From assembly GCA_031430645.1 (NCBI GenBank), contig JANPBY010000004.1, positions 6,699 to 70,698 on the forward strand: DNA of 64,000 nt. Reading direction: 5' to 3'. Below are positions 8,336 through 17,832 of this stretch, one piece after another. Source of the DNA: JANPBY01 sp031430645. GTDB taxonomy: Bacteria; Actinomycetota; Actinomycetes; DATJPE01. Below the pieces are notes generated by a model, which was not told the DNA's origin, searched no databases, and saw only the letters and a program-made list of their open reading frames with translations. The translations under genes were made by a program, and so were the position numbers. Positions within the stretch are counted from its first letter, which is position 1; the number at the start of each line of letters is the position of its first letter.

Positions 8336-9363
8336 TGTCGCGGCTCGGAGATGAGCACCTGCTGCAGGGCCTCGAACTCCTCGACGCACTTGCCGGAGCC
8401 GTTGGCCACTGAGAGCAGCGGCTCTGCAGTGATGTGAATCGGCATGCCCGTCTCGTGGCGCAGCCGCTCGTCCAGCCCCTTGAGCAGGGCGCCCCCGCCG
8501 GTGAGCACGATGCCGCGGTCCATGATGTCGCCGGACAGCTCGGGTGGGCACTTGTCGAGGGTCGACTTCACTGCGTCGATGACAGCGTTGACCGGCTCCT
8601 CAAGCGCCTTGCGGATCTCTTCGCTCGATACCACGATCGTCTTGGGCAGGCCCGAGACCAGGTCACGGCCACGGATCTCAGCGTGCGGTTCATCAGGGAT
8701 CGGGAAGGCGGACCCGATCGCCATCTTGATTTCCTCAGCCGTGCGCTCGCCGAGCATCAGCGAGTATTCCTTCTTGACGTACTGAATGATTGCGTTGTCG
8801 AGTTCGTCGCCGCCCACCCTGATGCTCTGAGCCGTGACGATGCCGCCGAGGGAGATCACTGCAACCTCGGTGGTTCCACCGCCGATGTCCACGACCATGT
8901 TGCCCGTGGGCTCGTGGACCGGAAGCCCCGCGCCAATGGCCGCAGCCATGGGCTCTTCGATGATGTAGACCTTGCGGGCGCCGGCGGCGTAGCCCGCGTC
9001 CTTGACCGCCCGCTGCTCGACGCCCGTGATCCCAGACGGGACGCACACGACGATCCGAGGGCGCGCCCAGCGGCGCCTCTTGTGGACCTTCTGGATGAAG
9101 TAGCGGAGCATTCGCTCGGTGGTATCGAAGTCGGCGATGACGCCGTCCTTGAGCGGGCGGATGGCCACGATGTTGCCTGGCGTCCGGCCGATCATCTTCT
9201 TGGCCTCGGCGCCCACAGCCAGGATGCCGCCCGTATTTTGGTTGATCGCTACCACCGACGGCTCGTCGAGCACGATGCCGCGCCCGCGCACGTAGACGAG
9301 AGTGTTAGCGGTGCCGAGGTCGACGGCCATGTCGCGGCCGATGAACGCCATCTTGTTGGCCAT
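8332..9363 (-). CDS. mreB: Actin-like rod shape protein MreB
   Basis: 343 residues, the usual MreB length. The actin-fold phosphate 1 loop (DLGTANTLVYVRGRGIV), phosphate 2 loop (DIGGGTTEVAVISLGG) and adenosine motif (LTGGGALLKGLDERL) are all present. It forms membrane-bound filaments that steer lateral wall synthesis. Its presence indicates a rod-forming lineage that inserts wall laterally, unlike mycobacteria, which lack mreB. It is the first gene of the mre-mrdA-rodA group; the spacer to ndk is about 130 nt and may hold the promoter. Confidence 0.97.
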   Translation of the reverse strand: MANKMAFIGRDMAVDLGTANTLVYVRGRGIVLDEPSVVAINQNTGGILAVGAEAKKMIGRTPGNIVAIRPLKDGVIADFDTTERMLRYFIQKVHKRRRWARPRIVVCVPSGITGVEQRAVKDAGYAAGARKVYIIEEPMAAAIGAGLPVHEPTGNMVVDIGGGTTEVAVISLGGIVTAQSIRVGGDELDNAIIQYVKKEYSLMLGERTAEEIKMAIGSAFPIPDEPHAEIRGRDLVSGLPKTIVVSSEEIRKALEEPVNAVIDAVKSTLDKCPPELSGDIMDRGIVLTGGGALLKGLDERLRHETGMPIHITAEPLLSVANGSGKCVEEFEALQQVLISEPRH

Positions 9364-9493
9364 GCTGGGAAATGCCTTCCAGGTCTACGGGCGATGTGCG
9401 TGAACTTCCATGGTAGGCCCGTTGGCGGACCTCTCTGGACCGTTCAGGAGACTCTGTGACGCGTTCAACGCGGCAGAGAACCGGTGCTGGGGC

Positions 9494-9904
9494 TCAGCCC
9501 AGCCCGGGAAAGAACAACGCTATCTCTCGAGCAGCCGACTCAGCGGAGTCCGAGCCGTGCGTCACGTTGAGCTGAGTCTCGGTGGCCAGGTCTCCCCGGA
9601 TCGTCCCCGGAGCCGCGTTGACCGGGTTGGTGGCGCCCATCATGGTCCGCCAGGACACGATGACCTCCGGCCCCTCGACGACAGCAGCAAGCAGCGGGGC
9701 ACTCGTGATGAAGTCGACGAGCGAACCGAAGAATGGCTTCTCGGCGTGCTCGGCGTAGTGGGCTTCGGCGATCTCGCGCGGCAGCGTCCGAAGCTCGACG
9801 GCCACGAATCGGAAGCCTTTGCGCTCGAGGCGGCCGAGCACCTCCCCCACGAGGCCACGAGCAACCCCATCGGGCTTGACGAGGACGAGGGTGCGCTCGG
9901 ACAT
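9494..9904 (-). CDS. ndk: Nucleoside diphosphate kinase
   Basis: 136 residues, the standard bacterial length, beginning SERTLVLVKPDGVARGLVGE. The phospho-acceptor histidine lies in the motif NVTHGSDS near residue 115. It transfers the gamma-phosphate between nucleoside triphosphates and diphosphates via phosphohistidine. The ATG at 9904 has a GGAG nearby upstream. The open frame continues far upstream, but nothing there resembles the family. Relative to the usual actinobacterial order, three ABC-transporter genes separate it from DUF4233-folC. Confidence 0.96.
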   Translation of the reverse strand: MSERTLVLVKPDGVARGLVGEVLGRLERKGFRFVAVELRTLPREIAEAHYAEHAEKPFFGSLVDFITSAPLLAAVVEGPEVIVSWRTMMGATNPVNAAPGTIRGDLATETQLNVTHGSDSAESAAREIALFFPGLG

Positions 9905-10005
9905 AGCGTTCTCCAGGGGGTACGGGACGGGAAGGGGATCGAGCCGGTGAGGGTCACGGAACCCTAACCCAGGTGCCAGCACACCGAAGCTCAGTGAACC
10001 CGAGC

Positions 10006-10794
10006 TCAGTGAAGCAGCAGCTTGTCGAGCCGCCGGGCTGCCACCCAGAGCCCGATGACCCCCATGACGAGGAGATAGGCCAGGTTGAGCAGGAGCGACG
10101 GATGCACAGCGCCCGTCGTCAGGGAACGGACGAGGTCCACTGCCTGATAGAGCGGGGTCACGCGTACCACCAGCTGCAGGCCTGGTGGGTAGCTGGACAG
10201 CGGAAAGAACGTGGCAGACAAGAGGAACATCGGCACGATCGTCAAGGTGACCCACTCGAAGTCCTGCCAGCTCCGCATATAGGTCGTCGCAGCCATACCC
10301 GCCCCCGCGAAGGCGAACCCGATGGCCACCGACACCGGGAGGACGAGGATCGCCCAGGGCGAGCTCACCAGGCCGAGGGCAAGCATCACAGCGAGGAAGC
10401 CTGTCGAATAGATGAGTCCACGACCCAGCGCCCACACGATCTCACCGAGGGCGATATCGAAGGGCGCGACGGGAGTACTGAGCACCGCGTCGTAGATCTT
10501 GTTGTATTTCAGCTTGAAGAAGACGTTGAACGTAGAGTCCGTCACCGCGCCGTTCATGGCGGAGGTCGCGAGCATGGCGGGTGCTACGAAGGCGGCGTAG
10601 CTGACCCCGTCGACATCGCCGATGACCGAACCAAGCCCCACACCCAGCGCCAGCAGGTAGAAGAGTGGCTCAAAGAAGCCGCTGACGATGACGCCCCAGC
10701 TGTAGCGATAAACCCGTATGTTGCGGGCGATGACCGCCGGCGCCCGGCTGCCTACGAGCAGCGAGGGCGTGATGCGAAGGACTGATGTTGCCAT
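10006..10794 (-). CDS. ABC-2 type transporter permease
   Basis: 262 residues with six predicted membrane spans and the ABC-2 pattern of DrrB/NodJ-like exporters (VSGFFEPLFYLLALGVGLG near residue 35; FPLSSYPPGLQLVVRVTPLYQAVDLVR near residue 200). It starts 2 nt after the stop of the other permease, so the two probably form a heterodimeric channel served by the ATPase at 11611-12552. The substrate cannot be inferred; relatives export antibiotics, lipids or polysaccharides. Confidence 0.9.
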   Translation of the reverse strand: MATSVLRITPSLLVGSRAPAVIARNIRVYRYSWGVIVSGFFEPLFYLLALGVGLGSVIGDVDGVSYAAFVAPAMLATSAMNGAVTDSTFNVFFKLKYNKIYDAVLSTPVAPFDIALGEIVWALGRGLIYSTGFLAVMLALGLVSSPWAILVLPVSVAIGFAFAGAGMAATTYMRSWQDFEWVTLTIVPMFLLSATFFPLSSYPPGLQLVVRVTPLYQAVDLVRSLTTGAVHPSLLLNLAYLLVMGVIGLWVAARRLDKLLLH

Positions 10795-10796
10795 GG

Positions 10797-11600
10797 CTAG
10801 AACACCAGCCGGCGGGTGAAGGCTCGTTTCGCGAGCAAGAGACCGACGAATCCCCAGCTGAGCAGGTAGGCCACGTGGACATAGTCCGAGCTCCAGCTCA
10901 GAGTTCCCGTGGTAGCCCCCCGGCAGAGCTCAACACCGTGGAACGCCGGAGTCAGCTCGGCGACCACCTGCAGCCAGCCGGGCAGCTGGCTGATCGGGAA
11001 GAACGCCCCAGCGAACAGACTCATCGGGATGATCCCGAATCGATAGAGATAGGCAAAGCTCTCGTTGTTGTCCGTTGTCGCTGAGAAGGCTGTAACCGGG
11101 GCCGCAAAGGCAAATCCGATGAGCACGGCGAAGGGCACGACAAGCACGCCCTGCCAGTCAGTGACGACCCCGAAGCCAAGCAGCACGATGAAGAAGGCCA
11201 CTGCGCCCATCAGCACCCGCGTCAGCATCCAGAGCAAATGTCCGATGAGCACATCGACTGCTGTCAGTGGTGTCGCCAGCATCGCGAAGTACGTACGCTG
11301 CCAGCGGATTGCCCCCATGACCGGGTAGGTCGCCTCCTCAACGGCCGTTGTCATGGCGGCGGCGGCGAGCAGACCCGGGCCGATGAAAACGAGGTAGGAC
11401 AAGCCGTCGAAACCGCCTCCTGCGTCCACCAAGGAGCCCAGCCCGAAGCCCAGGGCGACCAGAGTGAGGATCGGCACGAGAATCGTCGTTGACAAGCTGC
11501 CCCGCCAGAGCAACGTGTAGGCGTGGGCGAAGTGGGAGTAACTGCGAACCGGAGCCGGGACCCACGTGGTTGGGGTCAGCGGGGTGCGAGTGAGGGACAT
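10797..11600 (-). CDS. ABC-2 type transporter permease
   Basis: 267 residues, six predicted spans. It is distantly similar to the adjacent permease (LGFGLGSLVDAGGG near residue 50; FPISQLPGWLQVVAELTPAFHGVELCR near residue 210), suggesting an old duplication. It lies 10 nt downstream of the ATPase gene and immediately upstream of the second permease, so the three form one transport operon. Confidence 0.9.
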   Translation of the reverse strand: MSLTRTPLTPTTWVPAPVRSYSHFAHAYTLLWRGSLSTTILVPILTLVALGFGLGSLVDAGGGFDGLSYLVFIGPGLLAAAAMTTAVEEATYPVMGAIRWQRTYFAMLATPLTAVDVLIGHLLWMLTRVLMGAVAFFIVLLGFGVVTDWQGVLVVPFAVLIGFAFAAPVTAFSATTDNNESFAYLYRFGIIPMSLFAGAFFPISQLPGWLQVVAELTPAFHGVELCRGATTGTLSWSSDYVHVAYLLSWGFVGLLLAKRAFTRRLVF

Positions 11601-11610
11601 CGGCCAGCCC

Positions 11611-12552
11611 CTAATCGACCAACGTGCGGCCGGTGAGGCGCAAGAAGACGTCCTCCAGCGTGCTGCGCCTGATCAACACACTTGTCGGTGTGACACCCCG
11701 CCCGTGCACCGCTACGAGGGCCGCATCGCCGTCATCCACATAGAGGAGCAGTCGGTCGGGGAGCACCTCCAGGCGCCCGATGCCATCCAACGCCGACGCA
11801 TGGCCACCGTGGTCCAGAGCAGCGAACCGCAGCTCCACGACCTCACGTGAGGAGTGCGCCGCAATCAGCTCCGAAGGCGAGCCCTCAGCTGCGATCCGGC
11901 CCTTGTCCATGACCACCAGTCGATCGCAGAGCTGCTCGGCCTCATCCATGTAGTGGGTCGTGAGCACGAGGGTGACCCCCTGCTGCCGCAGACGAAACAG
12001 CCGCTCCCAGACCACATGGCGGGCCTGCGGGTCGAGCCCAGTAGTCGGCTCATCCAGCAGCAACAGCTCTGGATCGTTGATCAGAGACCGAGCGATCGTG
12101 AGCCTTCGCTTCATCCCACCCGAGAGCGGATCGACCTTTGACGTCGCCCGGTCGGCCAGCTGGACGAAGTCGAGCAGACGCGTCGCTCGCTCACGGAGCT
12201 CGGCCTTCGGGATTCCGAAGTAGCCGCCATAGATGAGCAAGTTGTCGATAACCGGCAGCTCGGTATCGAGGGTGTCTTCCTGAGGGACCACGCCCAGCCG
12301 GGCCCGGATCGCCGGGCCGTCGGTCTGGGGATCGAGGCCGAACACGCGCAACTCGCCCCCTGAGGGAGGCGAGACGCACCCGATCATCCGCATCGTCGAG
12401 CTCTTACCGGCGCCGTTCGGACCCAGAAAACCGAAAGCCTCGCCCGGGCGGACCTCGACATCGATGCCATCAACCGCGGTGGCATCTCCGAACCGCTTGA
12501 CGAGTCCGCGGGCAGTAATGAGCAACTCGGGCGCTTCCGGTCGCCCAGTCAC
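11611..12552 (-). CDS. ABC transporter ATP-binding protein (DrrA-like)
   Basis: 313 residues: Walker A GPNGAGKSS, signature LSGGMKRRL, Walker B LLLLDEPTTGLDPQ, then a C-terminal extension typical of NodI/DrrA-type exporter ATPases. It powers the two permeases encoded directly downstream. Its ATG overlaps the stop of the DUF4233 gene by 4 nt, so the exporter is translationally attached to the folC-DUF4233 transcript. Confidence 0.93.
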   Translation of the reverse strand: MTGRPEAPELLITARGLVKRFGDATAVDGIDVEVRPGEAFGFLGPNGAGKSSTMRMIGCVSPPSGGELRVFGLDPQTDGPAIRARLGVVPQEDTLDTELPVIDNLLIYGGYFGIPKAELRERATRLLDFVQLADRATSKVDPLSGGMKRRLTIARSLINDPELLLLDEPTTGLDPQARHVVWERLFRLRQQGVTLVLTTHYMDEAEQLCDRLVVMDKGRIAAEGSPSELIAAHSSREVVELRFAALDHGGHASALDGIGRLEVLPDRLLLYVDDGDAALVAVHGRGVTPTSVLIRRSTLEDVFLRLTGRTLVD

Positions 12553-12875
12553 GGCGTCCGGGCCGCCTTGATGGCATCAACGCGCCGACCGTAGTAAACC
12601 GCTGCCACCCACAACGCCCCGAACATGAGCCCCAGCACGAACATGGTCGGAACAACGAAGCCGGTGAGAAACACACACACCTGGAGCACCGAGCCCAGGC
12701 CGACTCCCCACGAGCGGCCGAGCAATCCGGCACAAATGAGGCAGGCCAGAGCCAGCCCGCCGAGGATCCAACCGACAAGGGCGCCGTCTACGTCGCTGAG
12801 GGTGAGGGCGACCGGGATGGCCAGGGCGACGATGATGGCCTCGAAGAAGAGCACGCTGGCGCAGAACATCCGCAC
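12549..12875 (-). CDS. DUF4233 membrane protein
   Basis: 108 residues with three to four predicted membrane spans (FFEAIIVALAIPVAL; GWILGGLALACLICAGLLG; VPTMFVLGLMFGALWVAAVYYG). DUF4233 proteins follow folC in many actinobacteria; their function is unknown. It starts 12 nt after the folC stop and overlaps the following ATPase gene. Assignment is by family resemblance and position. Confidence 0.88.
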   Translation of the reverse strand: MRMFCASVLFFEAIIVALAIPVALTLSDVDGALVGWILGGLALACLICAGLLGRSWGVGLGSVLQVCVFLTGFVVPTMFVLGLMFGALWVAAVYYGRRVDAIKAARTP

Positions 12876-12887
12876 GACGACGCCGCC

Positions 12888-14270
12888 TCAGCCGACCGCG
12901 CCGCGGCCGCGCAGATAGCGCCTGGCATCAGCAACCGTGACCACGGATCCGGTGACGATGACCCCCGACGCACCGGGATCCAGCTCGTCGGCGCGAGCCA
13001 TCGCCCAGTCGATGGCGCCGGGAAGGTCGGCGACAGCGAAGACCCTGTCCTGGCCCAGAATGCCGGCGCCAAGCCGGGTCAGCGATTCGACGTCCAACGC
13101 CCGTGGCGAGGATGACTGGGTGAACACGAAGTCGTAGGCCACACCGGCCAAGGCGGAGATGATGCCCTCCGCGTCCTTGTCTTCGAGGACGCCCACTACG
13201 GCAACGAAGGACGTCGCCGCGAAGGCCTCGTCCAAGGCCACAGCCAGCGCCCGAGCGCCGTCGGGATTGTGGGCTGCATCGAGCACTACCGCCGGCGTCC
13301 GGCGGATCAATTCCAGACGGCCGGGAGAGGTCACAGCACCGAAGCCCGTACGGACGTGGTCGAGATCGAGCAGACCACGCCCGCCGCCGAAGAAGGCCTC
13401 GACCGCAGCGAGGGCGACGGCCGCGTTCTGTGCCTGATGGCCGCCGTGGAGCGGGAGAAACACCTGCTCGTAGGTCCCTCCGAGCCCGTTGATGGTCAGC
13501 ACCTGTCCCCCGACGGCAACCTCGCGGCTCTCAACCCCGAACTCGATCCCCTCCCGCGCCACCGGAGACTTCGTCTCGGCCACGCGGCGGAGCAAGACCT
13601 CACCCGCGGCAGGGTCCTGCTGGGCGAGCACGACGATCCCCTCGGCCTTGATGATCCCGGCCTTCTCCCCGGCGATCTCCTCCACGGTCGAGCCGAGGTA
13701 CTCCTGATGGTCCAGACCCACGGGCATCACGACCGCTACGACGGGGTCGACCACGTTGGTGGCGTCCCACGTTCCACCCATGCCGACTTCGACGACGGCG
13801 ACGTCGACCGGTGCATCAGCGAAAACCGCGTAGGCGAGGGCAGTCATCACCTCAAAGAACGACAGCGGGTCCTCGTGTCGGGCATCGACGAGATCGAGGT
13901 AGGGCGCGAGGTCGAGGTAGGCATCGACGAAGCGCTCCACCTCGACGGGAGAGCCGGCCAGCGCGATCCGCTCAGTCACCGACGACAGGTGGGGAGAGGT
14001 GTAGCGCCCCACTGCGAGGCCGAAGCTCGTGAGCAGGGAGTCGATCATGCGGCTGGTGGACGTCTTGCCGTTGGTTCCAGCAACAAGGATCACCGGATAG
14101 GCGTTCTGCGGCGAGCCGAGCAGGTCCAACAACTCGCTGATTCGGTCCAGCGAGGGCGCGATCTGAGACTCCGGCCACCGCGTGGAAAGAGCCGCCTCAA
14201 CCAGGCCGAGACGGGCGTCGAGATCGGCCGCGTCGGGAGCGGGAGCCTCGGCTGACCCATCGGAAGTCAC
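12888..14270 (-). CDS. folC: Bifunctional dihydrofolate/folylpolyglutamate synthase
   Basis: 460 residues. The Mur-ligase-like ATP site GTNGKTSTSRMI (near residue 65), the segment VEVGMGGTWDATNVVDP and the C-terminal domain motif VLDAAHNPDGARAL identify FolC. It adds glutamate to dihydropteroate and then gamma-glutamyl residues to folates. It is divergent from valS with about 90 nt between starts, as in other actinobacteria. Confidence 0.95.
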   Translation of the reverse strand: MTSDGSAEAPAPDAADLDARLGLVEAALSTRWPESQIAPSLDRISELLDLLGSPQNAYPVILVAGTNGKTSTSRMIDSLLTSFGLAVGRYTSPHLSSVTERIALAGSPVEVERFVDAYLDLAPYLDLVDARHEDPLSFFEVMTALAYAVFADAPVDVAVVEVGMGGTWDATNVVDPVVAVVMPVGLDHQEYLGSTVEEIAGEKAGIIKAEGIVVLAQQDPAAGEVLLRRVAETKSPVAREGIEFGVESREVAVGGQVLTINGLGGTYEQVFLPLHGGHQAQNAAVALAAVEAFFGGGRGLLDLDHVRTGFGAVTSPGRLELIRRTPAVVLDAAHNPDGARALAVALDEAFAATSFVAVVGVLEDKDAEGIISALAGVAYDFVFTQSSSPRALDVESLTRLGAGILGQDRVFAVADLPGAIDWAMARADELDPGASGVIVTGSVVTVADARRYLRGRGAVG

Positions 14271-14359
14271 CCGCCGAGGTTATGGCACCGACCCCTTGCC
14301 CGCTGCGCCCGGATTGCCGGTTCGTGCCCCGACCTCCGCCCTCCGTACGATCACCCCTT

Positions 14360-16918
14360 ATGGAACCACCCCCCCCGAACCCACGCGTGCCCGAGAAGCC
14401 GACCATCGACGGCCTCGAGGAGCGGTGGTCCACGGTCTGGCAGGAGCAGGGCACGTATGCCTTTGACCGGTCCAAGACCCGGGACGAGGTGTACTCCATC
14501 GATACTCCCCCACCGACGGTCAGTGGCTCTCTCCACGTGGGGCACGTCTTCTCCTACACCCACACCGACACGATCGCCCGCTACCAGCGGATGCGCGGGC
14601 GCGAGGTCTTCTACCCCATGGGCTGGGACGACAACGGGCTTCCGACTGAGCGCCGCGTGCAGAACTACTACGGCGTCCGCTGCGACCCGTCGCTCCCGTA
14701 CGAGCCAACTTTCGAGCCGCCGGACAAACCCGGCAAGCAGCAAGTACCCATCTCTCGGCGCAACTTCGTCGAGCTCTGCGAACGGCTCACCGCCGAGGAC
14801 GAGCTGACCTTCGAGGCGCTCTGGCGTCGGCTGGGGCTCTCGGTCGACTGGTCCATGACCTACGCGACCATCGACGAGGCGTCCCGAACCGCCTCCCAGA
14901 GGGCCTTCTTGCGAAACCTGGCCCGTGGTGAGGCCTACCAAGCCGAGGCGCCCACCTTGTGGGACGTGACCTTCCGTACGGCCGTCGCGCAAGCCGAGCT
15001 CAAGGACGAGGAGCGCGCCGCGGCCTACCACCGCATCACTTTCCGGCGTCCCGATGGCGGCGGCATCGACATTGAGACCACGCGGCCGGAGCTGCTCCCG
15101 GCGTGCGTAGCCCTGGTTGCCCATCCGGACGACGCTCGCTACCAACCGTTGTTCGGCACCCACGTCTCCACTCCCGTCTTTGGTGTCCAAGTGCCGGTGG
15201 TAGCCCACCGCCTCGCGGATCCGGAGAAGGGCAGCGGCATCGCGATGATCTGCACCTTCGGTGACACCACCGACGTCACGTGGTGGCGCGAGCTGCAACT
15301 CCCCACCCGGGCCATCCTCGGCCGCGATGGTCGGGTAGTTGCCGACCAGCCTCCTGGCCTCGACAGCGCTCCTGCTCGCGAGGCGTACGCACGACTCGCG
15401 GGGCTGACCGTCCACTCGGCTAGGGAGGCCATGGTCGGGCTGCTGCGTGAGAGCGGTGATCTGGTGGGTGAACCCCGGCCGATCATGCACATGGTGAAGT
15501 TCTACGACAAGGGCGACAAGCCGCTCGAGGTCGTGACCTCGCGCCAGTGGTACATCCGCAACGGCGGGCGAAACGAAGTTCTTCGTGATGCTCTGGTCGC
15601 GCGCGGACACGAAATCACCTGGCACCCGTCGTTCATGCGGTCTCGTTATGAGAACTGGGTGCAGGGACTGAACGGCGACTGGCTGGTCAGCAGGCAGCGT
15701 TTCTTCGGCGTGCCGTTTCCCGTTTGGTACGCCCTCGACAGCGACGGCAACCCGATCTATGACACCCCGCTGACCCCTGACGAGTCGCTCCTTCCAGTCG
15801 ACCCGTCCTCGGAGTGTCCCTCGGGCTACACCGCAGATCAGCGTGATGTCCCAGGAGGATTCACCGCCGATCCCGATGTCATGGATACCTGGGCGACCTC
15901 GTCGCTGAGCCCGCAGATCGTCAGTGGGTGGGCGCGCGACGAGGACCTCTTCGCTCGGGTCTTCCCGATGGACCTGCGCCCGCAAGGCCACGACATCATC
16001 CGTACGTGGTTGTTTGCGTCGGTGGTGCGCGCCCACACGGAGTTCGGGACAGTGCCGTGGAAACACGCCGCCATCTCCGGCTGGATCCTCGACCCGGACC
16101 GCAAGAAGATGGGCAAGTCCGCGGGCAACGCATTGACGCCGGTTGGCATGCTGGAGGAACACGGCTCCGATGCCGCGCGCTACTGGGCAGCTTCAGGTCG
16201 ACCCGGCACAGACACCGCCTTCGACGCCAGTCAGATGAAGATAGGTCGGCGCCTGGCCATCAAGATCCTCAATGCCTCCAAGTTCACGCTCACCTTCGGC
16301 CCCGAGGAAAACCTCGCGCTCGTCACTGAGCCCCTCGATCAGTCACTGCTTGCCGAGCTGTCCGGCGTCGTCGACCGCGCCACGAAGGCGTTTGACGGCT
16401 ATGAATACACCCGAGCCCTTGAGGTGGCGGAAAGCTTCTTCTGGGCGTTCTGCGACAACTACGTCGAACTCGTGAAGGAGCGGGCGTACGGCGCGCGCGG
16501 TGAGGCTGCAGCGACCTCAGCGCGGGCCACCTTGGCCACCGCACTGTCCGTGCAGCTGCGGCTGTTCGCGCCCTTCCTGCCCTTCGTCACCGAGGAGGTC
16601 TGGTCCTGGTGGCAGACGGGTTCGATCCACCGAGCGAGCTGGCCCTCCGTTGACGAACTCGCCGTCGGCCAAGGCGACCCGGCCGTGCTGTCGGCCTCCT
16701 CGGTAGCGCTCTCCGCCCTACGGAAGGCGAAGTCCGAGCAGAAGCTCTCAATGCGTGCAGAACTGGCTGCAGCGACCGTCTCCGGACCGGAGGCCGAGGT
16801 GACCAGCGTCGAGGCAGCAGCGGAAGACCTCCGTGCCGCCGGGCACGTCCTCGGTGCCCTGGTCTTCGTACCGGACGACACTCCCCAACTGACAGTGACG
16901 GTCACCCTGCCCTCCTGA
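14360..16918 (+). CDS. valS: Valyl-tRNA synthetase (short actinobacterial type)
   Basis: About 852 residues. The class I HIGH-type motif reads HVGH within PPPTVSGSLHVGHVFSY. The second signature reads KMGKS (DRKKMGKSAGN) rather than KMSKS. The editing domain (ETTRPELLPACVALVAHPDD) is present. The C-terminus ends soon after the anticodon-binding domain, without the long coiled-coil arm of E. coli-type ValRS, as I recall for actinobacterial enzymes of this style. I chose the ATG at 14360; a longer in-frame start at 14282 lacks conserved sequence. Confidence 0.95.
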   Translation: MEPPPPNPRVPEKPTIDGLEERWSTVWQEQGTYAFDRSKTRDEVYSIDTPPPTVSGSLHVGHVFSYTHTDTIARYQRMRGREVFYPMGWDDNGLPTERRVQNYYGVRCDPSLPYEPTFEPPDKPGKQQVPISRRNFVELCERLTAEDELTFEALWRRLGLSVDWSMTYATIDEASRTASQRAFLRNLARGEAYQAEAPTLWDVTFRTAVAQAELKDEERAAAYHRITFRRPDGGGIDIETTRPELLPACVALVAHPDDARYQPLFGTHVSTPVFGVQVPVVAHRLADPEKGSGIAMICTFGDTTDVTWWRELQLPTRAILGRDGRVVADQPPGLDSAPAREAYARLAGLTVHSAREAMVGLLRESGDLVGEPRPIMHMVKFYDKGDKPLEVVTSRQWYIRNGGRNEVLRDALVARGHEITWHPSFMRSRYENWVQGLNGDWLVSRQRFFGVPFPVWYALDSDGNPIYDTPLTPDESLLPVDPSSECPSGYTADQRDVPGGFTADPDVMDTWATSSLSPQIVSGWARDEDLFARVFPMDLRPQGHDIIRTWLFASVVRAHTEFGTVPWKHAAISGWILDPDRKKMGKSAGNALTPVGMLEEHGSDAARYWAASGRPGTDTAFDASQMKIGRRLAIKILNASKFTLTFGPEENLALVTEPLDQSLLAELSGVVDRATKAFDGYEYTRALEVAESFFWAFCDNYVELVKERAYGARGEAAATSARATLATALSVQLRLFAPFLPFVTEEVWSWWQTGSIHRASWPSVDELAVGQGDPAVLSASSVALSALRKAKSEQKLSMRAELAAATVSGPEAEVTSVEAAAEDLRAAGHVLGALVFVPDDTPQLTVTVTLPS

Positions 16919-17029
16919 CGACCAAGTGCGCAGGATCACGAGTGGTGTTCGGGGCTCAAGGCGAGCACTACTTCGGCCGACCACACGGGGAGGTACCGCG
17001 CCGCGGTGACCCCGGACCTGGAGCGGGTC

Positions 17030-17812
17030 ATGAGCCAGTTCGGCGGGTCTCCCCGCGACCAGGACTTCGGGTTCTTCACGACGCCAGTGAAGCCGTCAGG
17101 AGCAACGAGCCAGTTCGGAAGCGAGGTCGGGAACGCCGCCAACGAGGCGCCACTTCCCCCCGCCTTCGGGCTGCCGGCACCACCTCGACGAGCGCACGCT
17201 CAGCACACGCGGTCCAGGCGCCGACCCCTACTGTTCGTCCTCGCGGTTGTCCTCGCCCTCGTTGCCGGTTGGGCCGCCTACGGTGGAATGGTCCCGGGAC
17301 TCAACCAGCAGGCTGACGCCGCCGCCAGCTTCGCCACACCCGCGGCCAAGACCTACACCGTCGCGGCCCCTCGCACACTGCTCGGATGGAAACGAAGCTC
17401 AGGCGACCAGGCCAAGCAGATCGACCTGCTCCTCCGCTCGGCAGAGACCTTCCCCGACGACCAAGTCACCACGTTCCTCTACCTCAACTCGAAGAAGAAG
17501 CCCACGTTGTACGGCCAGGTCACTGCCGCCCCCGCCAGCAAGGCCCAGCAGAAAGCCTTCCTCGTGGGGATCTCCACCAGCCTCAGCGACGGCAGCAAGC
17601 GGACCAGCGTGAGTGCGTTCAAGAACTACAAACCAGGGGCGCTGGGTGGCGTTCTTCGTTGCGCGAAGCTCGGTACCACTCCGGCGAGCACTGCATGCGT
17701 CTTCTCCAACAGCGGCGCCTCGGGTCTCGTCGTCCTGGTCGGCCGGTCCGGAAACAGTGCCGTCGACAATGCGCGTCAGTCCCGCGAAGCCCTCGTCAAG
17801 CCCAGTGAGTAG
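17030..17812 (+). CDS. Single-span membrane protein with N-terminal MSQFGG motif, paralogue 1
   Basis: 260 residues, unrecognised. A Pro/Ser-rich cytoplasmic N-terminus begins MSQFGG and continues DQDFGFF...KPSG...QFG. A basic patch (RSRRR) and one membrane span (PLLFVLAVVLALVAGWAAYGG, approximately residues 66-85) follow, then an exported domain of about 170 residues with two cysteines in its last third. The next gene has the same plan and motif, so this is an ancient tandem duplication. It starts about 110 nt after valS. The exported domain may be a small sensor or binding module, but nothing identifies it. Confidence 0.8.
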   Translation: MSQFGGSPRDQDFGFFTTPVKPSGATSQFGSEVGNAANEAPLPPAFGLPAPPRRAHAQHTRSRRRPLLFVLAVVLALVAGWAAYGGMVPGLNQQADAAASFATPAAKTYTVAAPRTLLGWKRSSGDQAKQIDLLLRSAETFPDDQVTTFLYLNSKKKPTLYGQVTAAPASKAQQKAFLVGISTSLSDGSKRTSVSAFKNYKPGALGGVLRCAKLGTTPASTACVFSNSGASGLVVLVGRSGNSAVDNARQSREALVKPSE

Positions 17813-17832
17813 CCCGGACGAAAGGGAAGGTC

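Noticed and set aside
9905..10435. N-terminal extension of ndk to 313 residues
   Set aside because: The upstream open frame overlaps the adjacent permease gene antisense to nothing functional in NDK; the 136-residue form matches the family exactly.
14351..16162. 603-codon minus-strand frame opposite valS
   Set aside because: Antisense to a certain gene, low-complexity composition and no family signature.
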